Assembly (NCBI GenBank): GCA_036745875.1 | Contig: DAIOFH010000055.1 | Location: 1-24,270 of the forward strand | Direction of reading: 5' to 3' | DNA length: 24,270 nt | Source: DAIOFH01 sp036745875 | GTDB lineage: Bacteria; Planctomycetota; SZUA-567 | Shown here: one piece after another, positions 14,914 to 23,956 of the stretch | Layout: every line of letters begins with the position of its first letter | Position numbering within the stretch: position 1 is the stretch's first letter | Program-made: the position numbers and the translations under genes | Notes under the pieces: generated by a model | What the model was told of the DNA's origin: nothing | Databases searched by the model: none | What the model saw: the letters and a program-made list of their open reading frames with translations, nothing else

Positions 14914-15954
14914 TCAGCCGGTGGTTGATTCGGCTAGGCATTTTTTGGCGCGAGCCTTCTTTTCAAACAGATCGCTCTTGGACCCGAGATACTTGTTCTT
15001 CCGGTACAGGCTGACCGCCTCGATCATCACGACGATGACCAGTACTATGCCGTTGATAAAAACTTGCATCTCATAACCGAATTTGAAGCAGTTGAGGCCG
15101 TTGTAGAGGGTCGTCAACGTCAGAACGCCGAAATAGCTCTGCAGGACGCTCCCCTTGCCGCCGGAGAGGGTCGCTCCGCCGAGAACCGATGCCGCTATAA
15201 TCGTGTTCAAGGGGCTGACACCCTGCGCCCCGATGTCCGCCATAGCCGAAGCCAGGTAAAACGCATAGATCGCGCCGCCCATCGCGGCAAAAACGCCATT
15301 CAGGCCAAAGGCGGAAATCAGGTAGCGGTTGGTGGAAATGCCCGCATACCAGGCGGACTCGAGATTGCCGCCGACAATATAGAAGTTGCGGCCCGTCGTT
15401 GTCCCCGACATGAAGCGGTGCATGAGCACGACGACGATGATTACCAGAAGCGCCCGGTTCGGAAGCAGGGGTATCCATTTTTCGTCCAGAAGATCGGTGA
15501 TGGTGAAGTTGGTTACGGAGCGTGTTGCCGCGTTGTTCGAATAGGATATCAAACCCTGGAGAAGCGTAGATATTCCGAGGGTCGAGATAAACGAATTGAT
15601 CTTCGCCTTTGTGACAAGGAGACCGTTGATAACGCCAATAAGCGCTCCCGCGACAAGCGCCGCCAGGAGGCCGAGACCGAAGCTGCCCGTTTTCTGCACC
15701 ACGAAAATGGCGAGGTTGCCGGCCATGTTGATGATGGCGACGGTGGACAGATCGAGGTGTCCGCAGATGAGCACAACCGTGAAGCCGATGACGACGATCC
15801 CGTTCAGCATCGAGGTGCCGAGAAGGACGCCGATGTTATAGGTGTTGAAAAAACGCGGAGCGAATAGGCTCATGAAAGTGAAGACGGCTATGAAAATCAG
15901 ATAGACCCGGTTGTCGTTGAGAAATGCGGTAATCCGCTTTCGATCCTTAGCCAT
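14914..15954 (-). CDS. ABC sugar transporter permease (RbsC-like), second subunit
   Basis: This 346-residue inner-membrane permease of the BPD_transp_2 family forms the sugar channel together with the other permease. Hydrophobic segments begin near residue 15 and alternate through the protein. The family block LNTIIAASVLGGATLSGGKG is present near residue 260-280. Its ATG overlaps the end of the preceding permease gene by eight bases, so the two are coupled. A gap of 85 bases separates it from the binding-protein gene. The two permeases are only distantly alike, so the transporter is probably a heterodimer, as in autoinducer-2 and rhamnose systems, not a homodimer as in ribose uptake. Confidence 0.92.
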   Translation of the reverse strand: MAKDRKRITAFLNDNRVYLIFIAVFTFMSLFAPRFFNTYNIGVLLGTSMLNGIVVIGFTVVLICGHLDLSTVAIINMAGNLAIFVVQKTGSFGLGLLAALVAGALIGVINGLLVTKAKINSFISTLGISTLLQGLISYSNNAATRSVTNFTITDLLDEKWIPLLPNRALLVIIVVVLMHRFMSGTTTGRNFYIVGGNLESAWYAGISTNRYLISAFGLNGVFAAMGGAIYAFYLASAMADIGAQGVSPLNTIIAASVLGGATLSGGKGSVLQSYFGVLTLTTLYNGLNCFKFGYEMQVFINGIVLVIVVMIEAVSLYRKNKYLGSKSDLFEKKARAKKCLAESTTG

Positions 15955-16912
15955 TGGCTGCCTCCATTTTCTTCGAGGTGTATTTGGTAAGCCAGACGAC
16001 CAGGATAAAGACCGTGCCTGTAACCACGTTTTGCAAAAAGGTGTTTAGTCCCAGGAGCGTCATGATATTGTTCATAAGGCCGATTGCAAGGACGCCTCCG
16101 AGCACTCCGATGATGCTGCCTTTGCCGCCGTCCAGGACCATTCCGCTCAGCACCACCGCCGTAATCGCCCGGAACTCGTAGCCGCCGCCATAGTTGTAGC
16201 AGGCCGACTTGGACAGTGAGGCGATGAAGAGCCCGGTGATCGCCGCTGCTACGCCACTACCGATAAATGCGACGCAGATGACGCGGAACACGTTGATGCC
16301 GCTATATTTGGCGGCCATTTCCGAACAGCCGACCATTTTCATCTGGCGGCCGAAGCGGCTATAGGACACCAGGATGTGTAAAGCGATCATCAGGACCAGC
16401 ATGACAATCACACTGACCGGGACCATGCCGCCTACGCGAAAACGCGAGATTTTTTCGAAGAGCTGGAGATTGCCTTCGGTCGGATAAATGTTTGTGCTGC
16501 CGAAAACCACCCTGATCAGCCCAGCGAAAACGAAGCTCATGGCCAAGGTCCAGACAACGGTGTTGATGCGAAGGATGCCGACGACCACGCCGTTAATGAG
16601 ACCGAGAAGCACCCCACTCGCGAGCACGCAGATGATCATCGGGACGACGCCCCATTTCAGTGTCAAAACGGCCGTAAAACTGGCCACCGCCACCGTTGAC
16701 GGTGTGGACAGGTCGACAAGCTGCCCGCAATAGGTCACGAGAGCCATGCCGCAAGCCAGGATGCCGAGGTAGGAGACAGCGTCAAGGATGTTGAGCATGT
16801 TGGAGGCGCTCAGGAATTTCTCCGAAACGCAGACGCCGATGATCAACAACAGGAAAATAAGAAAATAAGTGCCGAACTTGTCGACAAAACCAAGACCATT
16901 AAGCTTCGGCAT
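15947..16912 (-). CDS. ABC sugar transporter permease (RbsC-like), first subunit
   Basis: This 321-residue membrane permease of the BPD_transp_2 family has about eight to ten hydrophobic segments. The conserved block FRAITAVVLSGMVLDGGKGS lies near residue 226-245, matching the ATPase-contact region of RbsC. The start codon overlaps the end of the ATPase gene by 14 bases and its own end overlaps the next permease by eight, so three genes are tightly coupled. Its partner subunit is encoded at 14914-15954. The substrate cannot be told from the permease sequence. Confidence 0.92.
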   Translation of the reverse strand: MPKLNGLGFVDKFGTYFLIFLLLIIGVCVSEKFLSASNMLNILDAVSYLGILACGMALVTYCGQLVDLSTPSTVAVASFTAVLTLKWGVVPMIICVLASGVLLGLINGVVVGILRINTVVWTLAMSFVFAGLIRVVFGSTNIYPTEGNLQLFEKISRFRVGGMVPVSVIVMLVLMIALHILVSYSRFGRQMKMVGCSEMAAKYSGINVFRVICVAFIGSGVAAAITGLFIASLSKSACYNYGGGYEFRAITAVVLSGMVLDGGKGSIIGVLGGVLAIGLMNNIMTLLGLNTFLQNVVTGTVFILVVWLTKYTSKKMEAANG

Positions 16913-18422
16913 GCTCTGTGCCTCCTCCGTTCGCCAACATCAGTAAAGATACCTCGTCGCATTCGTCGATTCCCTTGACGACCGTGTTTTTCTGGCGGCC
17001 GTGATAGAGTATCAGGATCCTGTCCGACAGACCGCTGACCTCCATCAGGTCGGAAGATATAAGGATCGCGGCATTGCCTTTATCTGCGTGCTGCTTGATT
17101 GCCTCGTGAATCATGCTTTTCGCGTTCACGTCGACGCCGCGGGTTGGTTCGTCCAGAATCAAGAGTTTTGGGGCGGTCAGAAGCCATTTCGCCAAGAGCA
17201 CTTTCTGCTGGTTGCCGCCGGAAAGCTGGCCTACGATCTTGCCCGTGTTGTTGGGCGTCACCTGGAGGCGGCACATCAGGTCGTCCATGGCATTTTTCTC
17301 GGCGCGTTCCCGGCTCCAGAAAGACTTGCTTTGGCTGACCACCTTGGCACAGGTGATGTTTTCATGTATCGGTAGGTCCAGCATCAGGCCCTGCTGCTTG
17401 CGGTCCTCCGGGAGATAGGCGATGTTCCGGCGGATGGAAGCGGTATAACTCCTGTTTTTGAGAGCCCGCCCCATATAGTGCAGTTCCCCCTCGTCCCAGC
17501 GATCGATGCCGACAAGCGCCCGGGCGAGCTCACTGCGCCCCGCGCCGGACAGCCCGCAGATGCCGAGGATTTCTCCCTCATGCACCTGGAAGGATATGTC
17601 CCTGAAGAAGCCGTATCTGGTGATGCTCTTCGCTTCCATGACGACTGCGCCCACTTCGGTGTTCCGGGCGGCGTAGAAGTCCTTGACATCCTTGCCGACC
17701 ATGTTGCGAATGACCTCCTGCGGGTTGGTGTCAACCTTGCGGACAGTGGACACATGCTTGCCATCGCGCATGGAGGTGATGTAATCCGAAACTTCGAACA
17801 CTTCGTTCATGAAGTGGGAGATGTATAAAATGGCAAGTCCCTTGGCTTTCAGGTCGTTTATGATATGGAACAGACGTTGGCTCTCCTGGCGGGAGAGGGC
17901 GGAGGTCGGCTCGTCCATGATCAGGATGCTAGGGTTGTTGGAAAGCGCCTTGGCGATCTCGACCAACTGCGCCTCGTGCTGGCTGAGGGAGGAGACGAGC
18001 GTGTTTGGATGTATATTATCGAGGCCTACCCGCTCCAAGCATTTCCGTGTGTTTTCGTACAGCTCCTTTTTGTCGAGGAAAATCCAGCGCTTGCGTGGCA
18101 GGTTGCCGGCCATGATGTTTTCCGCAACCGAAATCGGCCGCGCCAGCCCCAACTCCTGGTGGATAATCTCGATACCGCAGCTTTTGGCCTTGGACGGGTT
18201 GGTGATTATTTCCACCTTGCCGTTGATGACGATCTCGCCTTCATAGTCCGGGTATTCGCCGGCTAGCACCTTCATCAGGGTGGACTTGCCCGCGCCGTTT
18301 TCGCCGCAGATCGCATGAACTTCGCCTTTCTTGATCTTCAGGCTGATGTCATTGACCGCAACAAGGGACGGAAACCGTTTGACTATGTGGTTCATCTCGA
18401 GGGCATATGTTTGGTTCTCCAT
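16899..18422 (-). CDS. Sugar ABC transporter ATPase with two nucleotide-binding domains (RbsA-like)
   Basis: This 507-residue double ATPase powers the ribose-type importer from the cytosolic face. The ATG at 18422 has AGGAG six bases upstream and gives MENQTYALEM; the longer frame to 18446 has no such signal. Domain 1 has Walker A GENGAGKS (40-47), the degenerate signature LSQHEAQLVEIAKAL and Walker B ILIMDEPTSAL. Domain 2 has the altered Walker A GLSGAGRS, the good signature LSGGNQQK and Walker B LLILDEPTRGVD. This asymmetry is normal for RbsA, MglA and XylG. The gene follows the HPr-like gene after a gap of about 117 bases, the largest gap in the operon, so an internal promoter there is possible but was not recognised. 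Confidence 0.94.
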   Translation of the reverse strand: MENQTYALEMNHIVKRFPSLVAVNDISLKIKKGEVHAICGENGAGKSTLMKVLAGEYPDYEGEIVINGKVEIITNPSKAKSCGIEIIHQELGLARPISVAENIMAGNLPRKRWIFLDKKELYENTRKCLERVGLDNIHPNTLVSSLSQHEAQLVEIAKALSNNPSILIMDEPTSALSRQESQRLFHIINDLKAKGLAILYISHFMNEVFEVSDYITSMRDGKHVSTVRKVDTNPQEVIRNMVGKDVKDFYAARNTEVGAVVMEAKSITRYGFFRDISFQVHEGEILGICGLSGAGRSELARALVGIDRWDEGELHYMGRALKNRSYTASIRRNIAYLPEDRKQQGLMLDLPIHENITCAKVVSQSKSFWSRERAEKNAMDDLMCRLQVTPNNTGKIVGQLSGGNQQKVLLAKWLLTAPKLLILDEPTRGVDVNAKSMIHEAIKQHADKGNAAILISSDLMEVSGLSDRILILYHGRQKNTVVKGIDECDEVSLLMLANGGGTEHAEA

Positions 18423-18539
18423 TCCATACTCCTGTGAAAGTGCCACGCTTGCGCGATGCCGCCGAGCGAGCGCGCCTGAAAAGTGGTAGATATGTATAGG
18501 TGTAGGGCTACATGTTACTTTCGCCCGCAGCGCGGAAGT

Positions 18540-18803
18540 TCATGAATGATTGATCTCGAAAAAGACACGGTTGAGTTTGTCGTATGCTTCCTGTTCGTCT
18601 TCACCCGAGATAACGACCTCTATTTCTTCACCGGCATTGACCCCCAATTTCAAGATGCCCACAACACCTCGGGCATCCACGGTGCGGTCCCGGTGCTTAA
18701 TTTGAATCTGCGACTCGAATTTTCCCGCCGCCGACGCGATCTGCGCCGAAGGACGTGCATGCAGCCCGACGCGGTTCAGGATTCGAATGGTTTGTACAAT
18801 CAT
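18540..18803 (-). CDS. Second HPr-like phosphocarrier, with Gly in place of Ser46
   Basis: This 87-residue HPr-family protein keeps the phosphoryl-transfer His15 in VGLHARPSAQ, so it should accept phosphate from enzyme I. At position 46 it has Gly (VDARGVVGILKLG) where HPr kinase would phosphorylate Ser in Firmicute HPr; the first HPr of this window has Ser46. It should therefore take part in transport but not in Ser46-P catabolite control. This is the opposite of Crh, which keeps Ser46 and lacks His15. GAGGTGA precedes the ATG. The gene lies 15 bases after the UlaA-type EIIC and before the ABC genes, so it probably serves the PTS of this operon. Confidence 0.9.
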   Translation of the reverse strand: MIVQTIRILNRVGLHARPSAQIASAAGKFESQIQIKHRDRTVDARGVVGILKLGVNAGEEIEVVISGEDEQEAYDKLNRVFFEINHS

Positions 18804-18818
18804 CGAGTGCTCACCTCG

Positions 18819-20048
18819 TTACAGCCTCGTCATAAAAGTCAGCAGGCTGCCCCAAATACCGTAATCCGTCTCACCCAGTACCGCGCCGCAGTCGAGGTAT
18901 GCGCCGTTTTGCGCCATGAACAGGGCGGCAAAGAGAACTATCACAACACCGACGATGCCTCCGGCAAGGCGGGCTCCCCGCTTCCCGCCATGAATTTCAC
19001 CGAATACCCCCGCGACTCCACCGGCAAAGTAGAAGCTGGTCAACCCGGGCAGCGGGATAAACGGGGCGCGTAACGCCAAGAGCAAAACCGCAGCCAGCGT
19101 TCCCGTCAAGCTGGCTATCAGGAATCCGCTCTGCCAGGCGCGGGGGGAATAGGGGATGATCGCCGAGGCATCCAACCCCATCACCAGGTCGGGAACAAAA
19201 CGCTGTCCCGCATCCCACAACAACTGGATGAAAACAGTCAGGAACATCCGGATACCCAGGAGGAGCATGGTGGTAGCAACGCCGTAAACCAGCGCAAATT
19301 CACCGCAAGATAAAAGTGTTTCAGTGTTGAAAGGCTTTCCGGCAGCAAGATGCAACAGCAAATATACGGCGAAAACCGCCCCGACGCCCAACGTGGTGAA
19401 CTGGACCGAATTAGCGCCTGATCCTGTTTTCCCATTTTCTTCCCGCTCCGGAGCCTTGCCGCCAAGACGCGCAGCCAGTTTGCCTATTGCCGTCCCTATC
19501 AAAGCGGCGACGATAGCCGAGTTGGCCAGACCTGTCCCGGCGTTTTTATTCAGTTCTCCCATACATGTGGTGCTGACATAGACCATAATAAATGCGTATA
19601 TTCCCGTTATGACGCCACCCAGCAGGATGCTCCACGCGCCAAGCATCGTGCCGCCCCACAGGATCGAGACCGTCATCAACGAAAGAAAGAACAGATGGTG
19701 CCCCGTCAGGAACAGCGCCCCACGCCTAGTGGAGCGCGCCAACAGCATATTGACCAGGAAGGCCAGTAAAAATGCGGCAAAACCTGCCGCGCCGTAGTCC
19801 CGGAGCAGGATCGCCCCAAACACCTCCGTATTCAGTACGCCGCCATGCACGCCGAAAGATGAAGACAATAGTTCGCTCAGCCCGGAGAGGGCTCCAAGGG
19901 AAATATCGGCTCCAATGAGGATTAATGAGCATCCGATAACGGTTTTCAGCACCTGTTCGATTATTTCCCCCGGCCGCTTCCGCTTCAGGATCAGATATCC
20001 TGACGCGAAGGCTGCAGCCAGCAAGGGAAATACGTGTGCCTGGGTCAT
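18819..20048 (-). CDS. PTS EIIC, ascorbate type (UlaA/SgaT family)
   Basis: This membrane permease has about ten hydrophobic segments and belongs to the UlaA family. FLTGHHLFF matches the conserved LTGH region of UlaA, and GQRFVPDLVMGLDASAIIPYSPRAWQSGF matches the segment that in UlaA reads [23 protein letters not shown]. The ATG at 20048 was chosen because GGAG lies nine bases before it; ATGs at 20054 and 20063 lack a usable site. The product has 409 residues, shorter than the 450-465 of UlaA. It is only moderately similar to UlaA, so the sugar need not be ascorbate. EIIB lies just upstream and HPr just downstream. Confidence 0.82.
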   Translation of the reverse strand: MTQAHVFPLLAAAFASGYLILKRKRPGEIIEQVLKTVIGCSLILIGADISLGALSGLSELLSSSFGVHGGVLNTEVFGAILLRDYGAAGFAAFLLAFLVNMLLARSTRRGALFLTGHHLFFLSLMTVSILWGGTMLGAWSILLGGVITGIYAFIMVYVSTTCMGELNKNAGTGLANSAIVAALIGTAIGKLAARLGGKAPEREENGKTGSGANSVQFTTLGVGAVFAVYLLLHLAAGKPFNTETLLSCGEFALVYGVATTMLLLGIRMFLTVFIQLLWDAGQRFVPDLVMGLDASAIIPYSPRAWQSGFLIASLTGTLAAVLLLALRAPFIPLPGLTSFYFAGGVAGVFGEIHGGKRGARLAGGIVGVVIVLFAALFMAQNGAYLDCGAVLGETDYGIWGSLLTFMTRL

Positions 20049-20064
20049 TCGCATTGACTCCATT

Positions 20065-20346
20065 TCAACGTGAGGACACGTCCAGATAAGCTTTCAGCTT
20101 TTCCCTGATTTCTTCCGTATTTACCACATCCTGAATCAGGATGATCGGGACCTTGCGCATTGAGATCGTGTCCACATCCATGCCGTAGGGAACGAGGTAT
20201 AGATCGGCCTCCTCCATTTGGCTGCTGCTGAGGTCGCAGGGAACCACCTCGCACGAATAGCCGAGTTCGGCCAGAACCTCCTCCGTTTTTACCTTCAGGA
20301 TAAAGCAGGTGCCAAGCCCGCAGGTGCAAAGCGTCACGATCTTCAC
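20065..20346 (-). CDS. PTS EIIB, ascorbate/galactitol type
   Basis: This 93-residue cytosolic EIIB probably hands phosphate to the substrate of the adjacent UlaA-type permease. The P-loop is CTCGLGTC, and Cys9 in the CGxGT pattern is the likely phosphorylated residue. Cys7 and Cys14 nearby are unusual extra cysteines. The remainder (LYLVPYGMDVD, VPIILIQDVVN) fits the small alpha/beta EIIB fold. The start is a GTG at 20346 with AAGGAG eight bases upstream. It sits between the regulator, which ends at 20359, and the EIIC gene. No free-standing EIIA gene accompanies it. Confidence 0.88.
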   Translation of the reverse strand: MKIVTLCTCGLGTCFILKVKTEEVLAELGYSCEVVPCDLSSSQMEEADLYLVPYGMDVDTISMRKVPIILIQDVVNTEEIREKLKAYLDVSSR

Positions 20347-20358
20347 GTAGAGCTCTCC

Positions 20359-22425
20359 TTAGGCGTTCATCCCGTGGATAATTTGCAGAACCGTTTTGGC
20401 ATCCGCAGCTTCGCAGATCCGTTTGACGAAACCTTTGGAACTGATCAGTTCGGTCAGCTTGGACATTTCCCGCATATGTTCCTTTTTATTGCTTGTCGCG
20501 ATGCAGATCACGAGCCGAACGGGGTCGTTGTACTTGTGCCCGAACTTGACGGGTTCACGCAGGGTCGCTAGACTGATCCCGGAGCGCACCACTCCGTCCG
20601 TCGACAAGGAATGGGGCAGGGCCATTCCCTTGGTAAGCACTATATACGGACCCATCGTCTTGACGTTTTCCACCATGGCGTCCACGTAGCGCGGTTCCAC
20701 GCACGCCGGCACCAGGGGACGCGCGCTCTTGCGGATCGCTGCTTCCCAATCGGCCGCCTCAAGGCCGACAGTGATGCAATCCTCCGTCAGCAGGTCCATA
20801 AGGTCGGTGGTCGTATTTTCCCGCTGGAAAAAAGCGGAGATTTCCTGCCTAAGCAGTTTTTCGTCACGGATGTCGCAGGAGCGCAGAATGGCGTTCATGA
20901 CCTTTTTATAGGGGTCCTGTTCCATGCCGCCGTCCTGGAGTGCGGAACCTTGGAGGCAAATCCTGACCCGCTCCAGGTCGTCCTCGGTCATCAGCGTGTT
21001 TACCTGGATGACCGGAATCCCCGGATAATTAAAGGGAATTGTGGAAATAATAAGGTCGGGTCGTTCCTCCTGTATGTGCGACTCCACATTGCGAACCGCG
21101 GTTGTCGCGATGATCCTGAGCTGCGGGAAACGCTTTTCCAGGCGCGCCGACACGATCTTCGCCGTCCCAACGCCGTTGTGGCAGGCGATCAGCACGCTGT
21201 GCTCGGTGGTGATTTTTGCGTCCCGGCGTTCATCCGCCGCCAGAAAATGTAACATCACGAGTGCGCTTTCCAGGTCGAGAGTGGGACTGGCCTTCAGTTG
21301 TTCGATTTCCTTGAGACAGTCGTGAATGCAGCGATAAAGCTCCGGATTTTCCTGTATTATGCTTTTAACCGAAATGCCGCCGGCGTCGTAGCAGACATAA
21401 TCGTTTTCGATCAGCGATACGAAATGTTTTTGTAGGCTGATCCTCAGTTCGACATCGCTGAAATATTTCTTTCCCAGCCGCTTGCTGACCTTGAGGAGAA
21501 AGTTCTCCATGATGGCGGAAGACATGTTTTCCGCCTTGTCGATAACCAAGAGGCAGAAAATCCGGTCAAGTTCGGCCAGGACGTACCCTTGCTCAGCTTC
21601 CGGCAGTGCACCCGGCTCTGACGCAAAATAACGCTTCAGCAAGGGCGGAGCCTGGACGGAGGCGACCGCCGCCTCGACCGCGTACCCACGCTGATTCCGG
21701 CGCAGGGCAAGAACGGTCAAGATCACGGTCAGGTAATAGTGTGCGTCCGAAATACTGACATTCTCCTCCTGCTCGGAACGCCGGAGCTTCTCTTCCCAGC
21801 CGGCGAGGCTGTCCGAACCCGCCATATCGCGCCACTTTTTCTCAAGGATAATGCTTTTATTGGGGAAAATATCCCGAAGTATCTGCCATAGTTCAAGCGG
21901 GGTGAACAATTCCAGCATGCCGCCCAGTAGCATTTGCCGCAGATTGTACTCCGAGGCCTGTAAACGGATGCCGTACTTGGTTCCCGCGACCTGTACATCC
22001 CACTTCTCGCAGCTTTCCTTGACTATATGCACGTCTTCGATGACAGTTTTGCGGCTGACGGAAAGAGTGACGGAGAGGTCATCGTAAGTAAGGTAGTCCT
22101 CCGTGTCGAACAGGAGCATTTTCAGATAGAGTATCCGCTCGTCGCGGGAGAGCACATAGGTATTCGCGTTGATGGTTAGGAGCCCTTTTCTGACCTCTTC
22201 GATTTTTTCCGGCGGCGCGTCCAGGAAAATGCCGTTTTTCCGGTCGCGCTCGAGTTTGGCCAGTCCCTTCCTGTTCAAATAATAGTCGATCTTCTCCAGG
22301 TCATAACGGATGGTGCGGTTGGAGACTTCGAAGCGCTCCGCCAGCTCCTCCACAGAGACATACTGCCGCTTGGATGACATGTCGAGAAGATAGGTAAGGA
22401 TGTTCAGGTTCTTTTGGCTAATCAT
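20359..22425 (-). CDS. PRD-containing regulator with EIIB and EIIA domains (MtlR/LicR type)
   Basis: This 688-residue transcription activator is controlled by PTS phosphorylation. It has an N-terminal HTH (EELAERFEVSNRTIRYDLEKI, about 26-46) and a second HTH (LSVTLSVSRKTVIEDV, about 117-132). PRD1 has His229 and PRD2 has His334 and His393. An EIIB-like domain has Cys415 in IACHNGVGTA. A C-terminal EIIA of the fructose/mannitol/ascorbate type (about 546-685) has His605 in MALPHSLS. All the phosphorylatable residues expected of an active member remain. Its start overlaps the kinase stop by eight bases and its ribosome site is weak, so it depends on coupling. It is the likely regulator of its own operon. 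The intact EIIA may also serve the adjacent PTS, which has no other. Confidence 0.92.
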   Translation of the reverse strand: MISQKNLNILTYLLDMSSKRQYVSVEELAERFEVSNRTIRYDLEKIDYYLNRKGLAKLERDRKNGIFLDAPPEKIEEVRKGLLTINANTYVLSRDERILYLKMLLFDTEDYLTYDDLSVTLSVSRKTVIEDVHIVKESCEKWDVQVAGTKYGIRLQASEYNLRQMLLGGMLELFTPLELWQILRDIFPNKSIILEKKWRDMAGSDSLAGWEEKLRRSEQEENVSISDAHYYLTVILTVLALRRNQRGYAVEAAVASVQAPPLLKRYFASEPGALPEAEQGYVLAELDRIFCLLVIDKAENMSSAIMENFLLKVSKRLGKKYFSDVELRISLQKHFVSLIENDYVCYDAGGISVKSIIQENPELYRCIHDCLKEIEQLKASPTLDLESALVMLHFLAADERRDAKITTEHSVLIACHNGVGTAKIVSARLEKRFPQLRIIATTAVRNVESHIQEERPDLIISTIPFNYPGIPVIQVNTLMTEDDLERVRICLQGSALQDGGMEQDPYKKVMNAILRSCDIRDEKLLRQEISAFFQRENTTTDLMDLLTEDCITVGLEAADWEAAIRKSARPLVPACVEPRYVDAMVENVKTMGPYIVLTKGMALPHSLSTDGVVRSGISLATLREPVKFGHKYNDPVRLVICIATSNKKEHMREMSKLTELISSKGFVKRICEAADAKTVLQIIHGMNA

Positions 22426-23956
22426 ATTTCAACTCGGCCAGAATCTCGTAATTGTCCTTATTGTCCTCATAGAGCTTGCGGTACAGCCTGAAATTGCGTT
22501 CATATATTTCATGTGTCGCTCGGTCCGGTCGATGGACTTCGTCCGTGGCGATAAAGCGCTTGGCCACATCGAAGTTCGGGAAAACGCCGACACCGACGCC
22601 GGCATTGATGACATTGCCCATAGGAGCACCCTTGGCGTTATGCATATAGGTGAGTTCCACATCCATCACGTCGGCGGCAATTTGCCGCCACAACCTGCTT
22701 TTGGAACCGCCCTCGCTGATCAGGATCGGGGTGGTGATTTTCAAGTTGTTATCCTGCATGATTTTCAAACAGTGATAAACGGCATAGATGCCGCCTTCCA
22801 TCATGGCCCGTACCCAGTGGCCACGGGTGTGTGAGAAAGACAGCCCGAATACCAATCCTTTCGCCTTGGGGTTCCAAAGCGGGGTACGTTCGCCGGACAG
22901 ATACGGGAGCACTATCAGGCCGTCCGAACCGGCGCGAATCGCCTGTGCCTCCGAAGTGAGAATATCGTATACGTCTTCTCCCCTTTCTTCCGCGATGCGT
23001 TTCTCTTCCCGCGTGAACGCATCCCGCAGGTAACGCAGCAGGCCGCCGCAACTGGAGGTGCCCGCGAGTGTGGTATAGAGCCTTTCCGAGTCGGCGGTAT
23101 GGATGATGGTTGTCAGACCACGGGTAAAGTTCGGTTCGTCGTGGACGACCCCCATTGCTCCGGCGGTACCCATGACGAAACTGGCGTCACCGGGCTGGGT
23201 GGAACCGTTGCCGAGCCAGGCGGCGTTGCAATCCATGCTGCCTGCGACCACGGGCGTACCGGCATTGAGGCCGCATTCCGCGGCGGCGGCACTTGTCACT
23301 TCGCCCACCACCTTGTGGCACGGGACAAGGTCCGTCAGTTTTTCAGGGTCTATCCCGATACGCTCGACCATGTCCATTTTCCATTCGCGCTTGACGATGT
23401 CGAAGAAAATCCCCACCAGGGAAGCGTTGGAATAGTCGGTGACAAAAACGTCAGTCAATTTCATGGTAATGAAGTTGGCGGGGTTGAGCATCTTATATGT
23501 GTTTTTGTAAACTTCCGGGCTGTGATTCCTTTCCCAAAGAAGTTTTATCGCACCGCTGTGGGGGTCTAGCGGGTTGGCGCTTACCTTGAAAATCTCGTCG
23601 TCCCCGTATAGCTCCCTGACGTGGTCGCATTCCTCTATTGCGCGGCGGTCCATCCAGGTGGGGCTGTATTTGAGCGCATTACCGTTCCGGTCCACCATGA
23701 TGCAGCAAGGGGAGCAGGCGCTGACGCTGATCCCGGCGACTTCCTTCGGATTCACCTTGGACTGGCGGAGAATTTCCGCAATGTTCGCCTTGAATACCTT
23801 CCAGTAATCGTTTGCGTCGTGCTCGAACCAGTTGACCCTGACCGAATGCAGCGGGTATTCCACATAATGACTGCCGAGTATTTTTCCTTCAGCATCTGCT
23901 AAAATCGCTTTTGCGCCGCTGGTGCCGATGTCGCAACCGATCAGAAATTGTGCCAT
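22418..23956 (-). CDS. FGGY-family carbohydrate kinase (xylulokinase-like)
   Basis: This 512-residue sugar kinase transfers phosphate from ATP to a free sugar or polyol in the cytosol. It has the actin-like fold: phosphate-1 motif IGCDIGTSGAKAILAD at the N terminus, the substrate-side segment WMDRRA, GSMDCNAAWLGNG in the middle, and the FGGY signature region around LYTTLAGTSSCGG, YLSGERTPLWNPKAKG and ILISEGGSKSRLWRQIAADV. The length is normal. Substrate preference in this family cannot be read reliably; pentuloses, erythritol, ribitol and others are all handled. The ATG at 23956 follows AAGGA at a rather long ten-base spacing. It is the first gene of the long minus-strand operon. A kinase fits the ABC importer, whose cargo arrives unphosphorylated. 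Confidence 0.92.
   Translation of the reverse strand: MAQFLIGCDIGTSGAKAILADAEGKILGSHYVEYPLHSVRVNWFEHDANDYWKVFKANIAEILRQSKVNPKEVAGISVSACSPCCIMVDRNGNALKYSPTWMDRRAIEECDHVRELYGDDEIFKVSANPLDPHSGAIKLLWERNHSPEVYKNTYKMLNPANFITMKLTDVFVTDYSNASLVGIFFDIVKREWKMDMVERIGIDPEKLTDLVPCHKVVGEVTSAAAAECGLNAGTPVVAGSMDCNAAWLGNGSTQPGDASFVMGTAGAMGVVHDEPNFTRGLTTIIHTADSERLYTTLAGTSSCGGLLRYLRDAFTREEKRIAEERGEDVYDILTSEAQAIRAGSDGLIVLPYLSGERTPLWNPKAKGLVFGLSFSHTRGHWVRAMMEGGIYAVYHCLKIMQDNNLKITTPILISEGGSKSRLWRQIAADVMDVELTYMHNAKGAPMGNVINAGVGVGVFPNFDVAKRFIATDEVHRPDRATHEIYERNFRLYRKLYEDNKDNYEILAELKYD

Noticed and set aside
18423..18539. A promoter for the ABC genes in the gap after the second HPr
   Set aside because: TATACAT-like sequences exist, but no -35 with proper spacing could be paired with them. 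The TGTAG/CTACA hairpin is too small to call a terminator.
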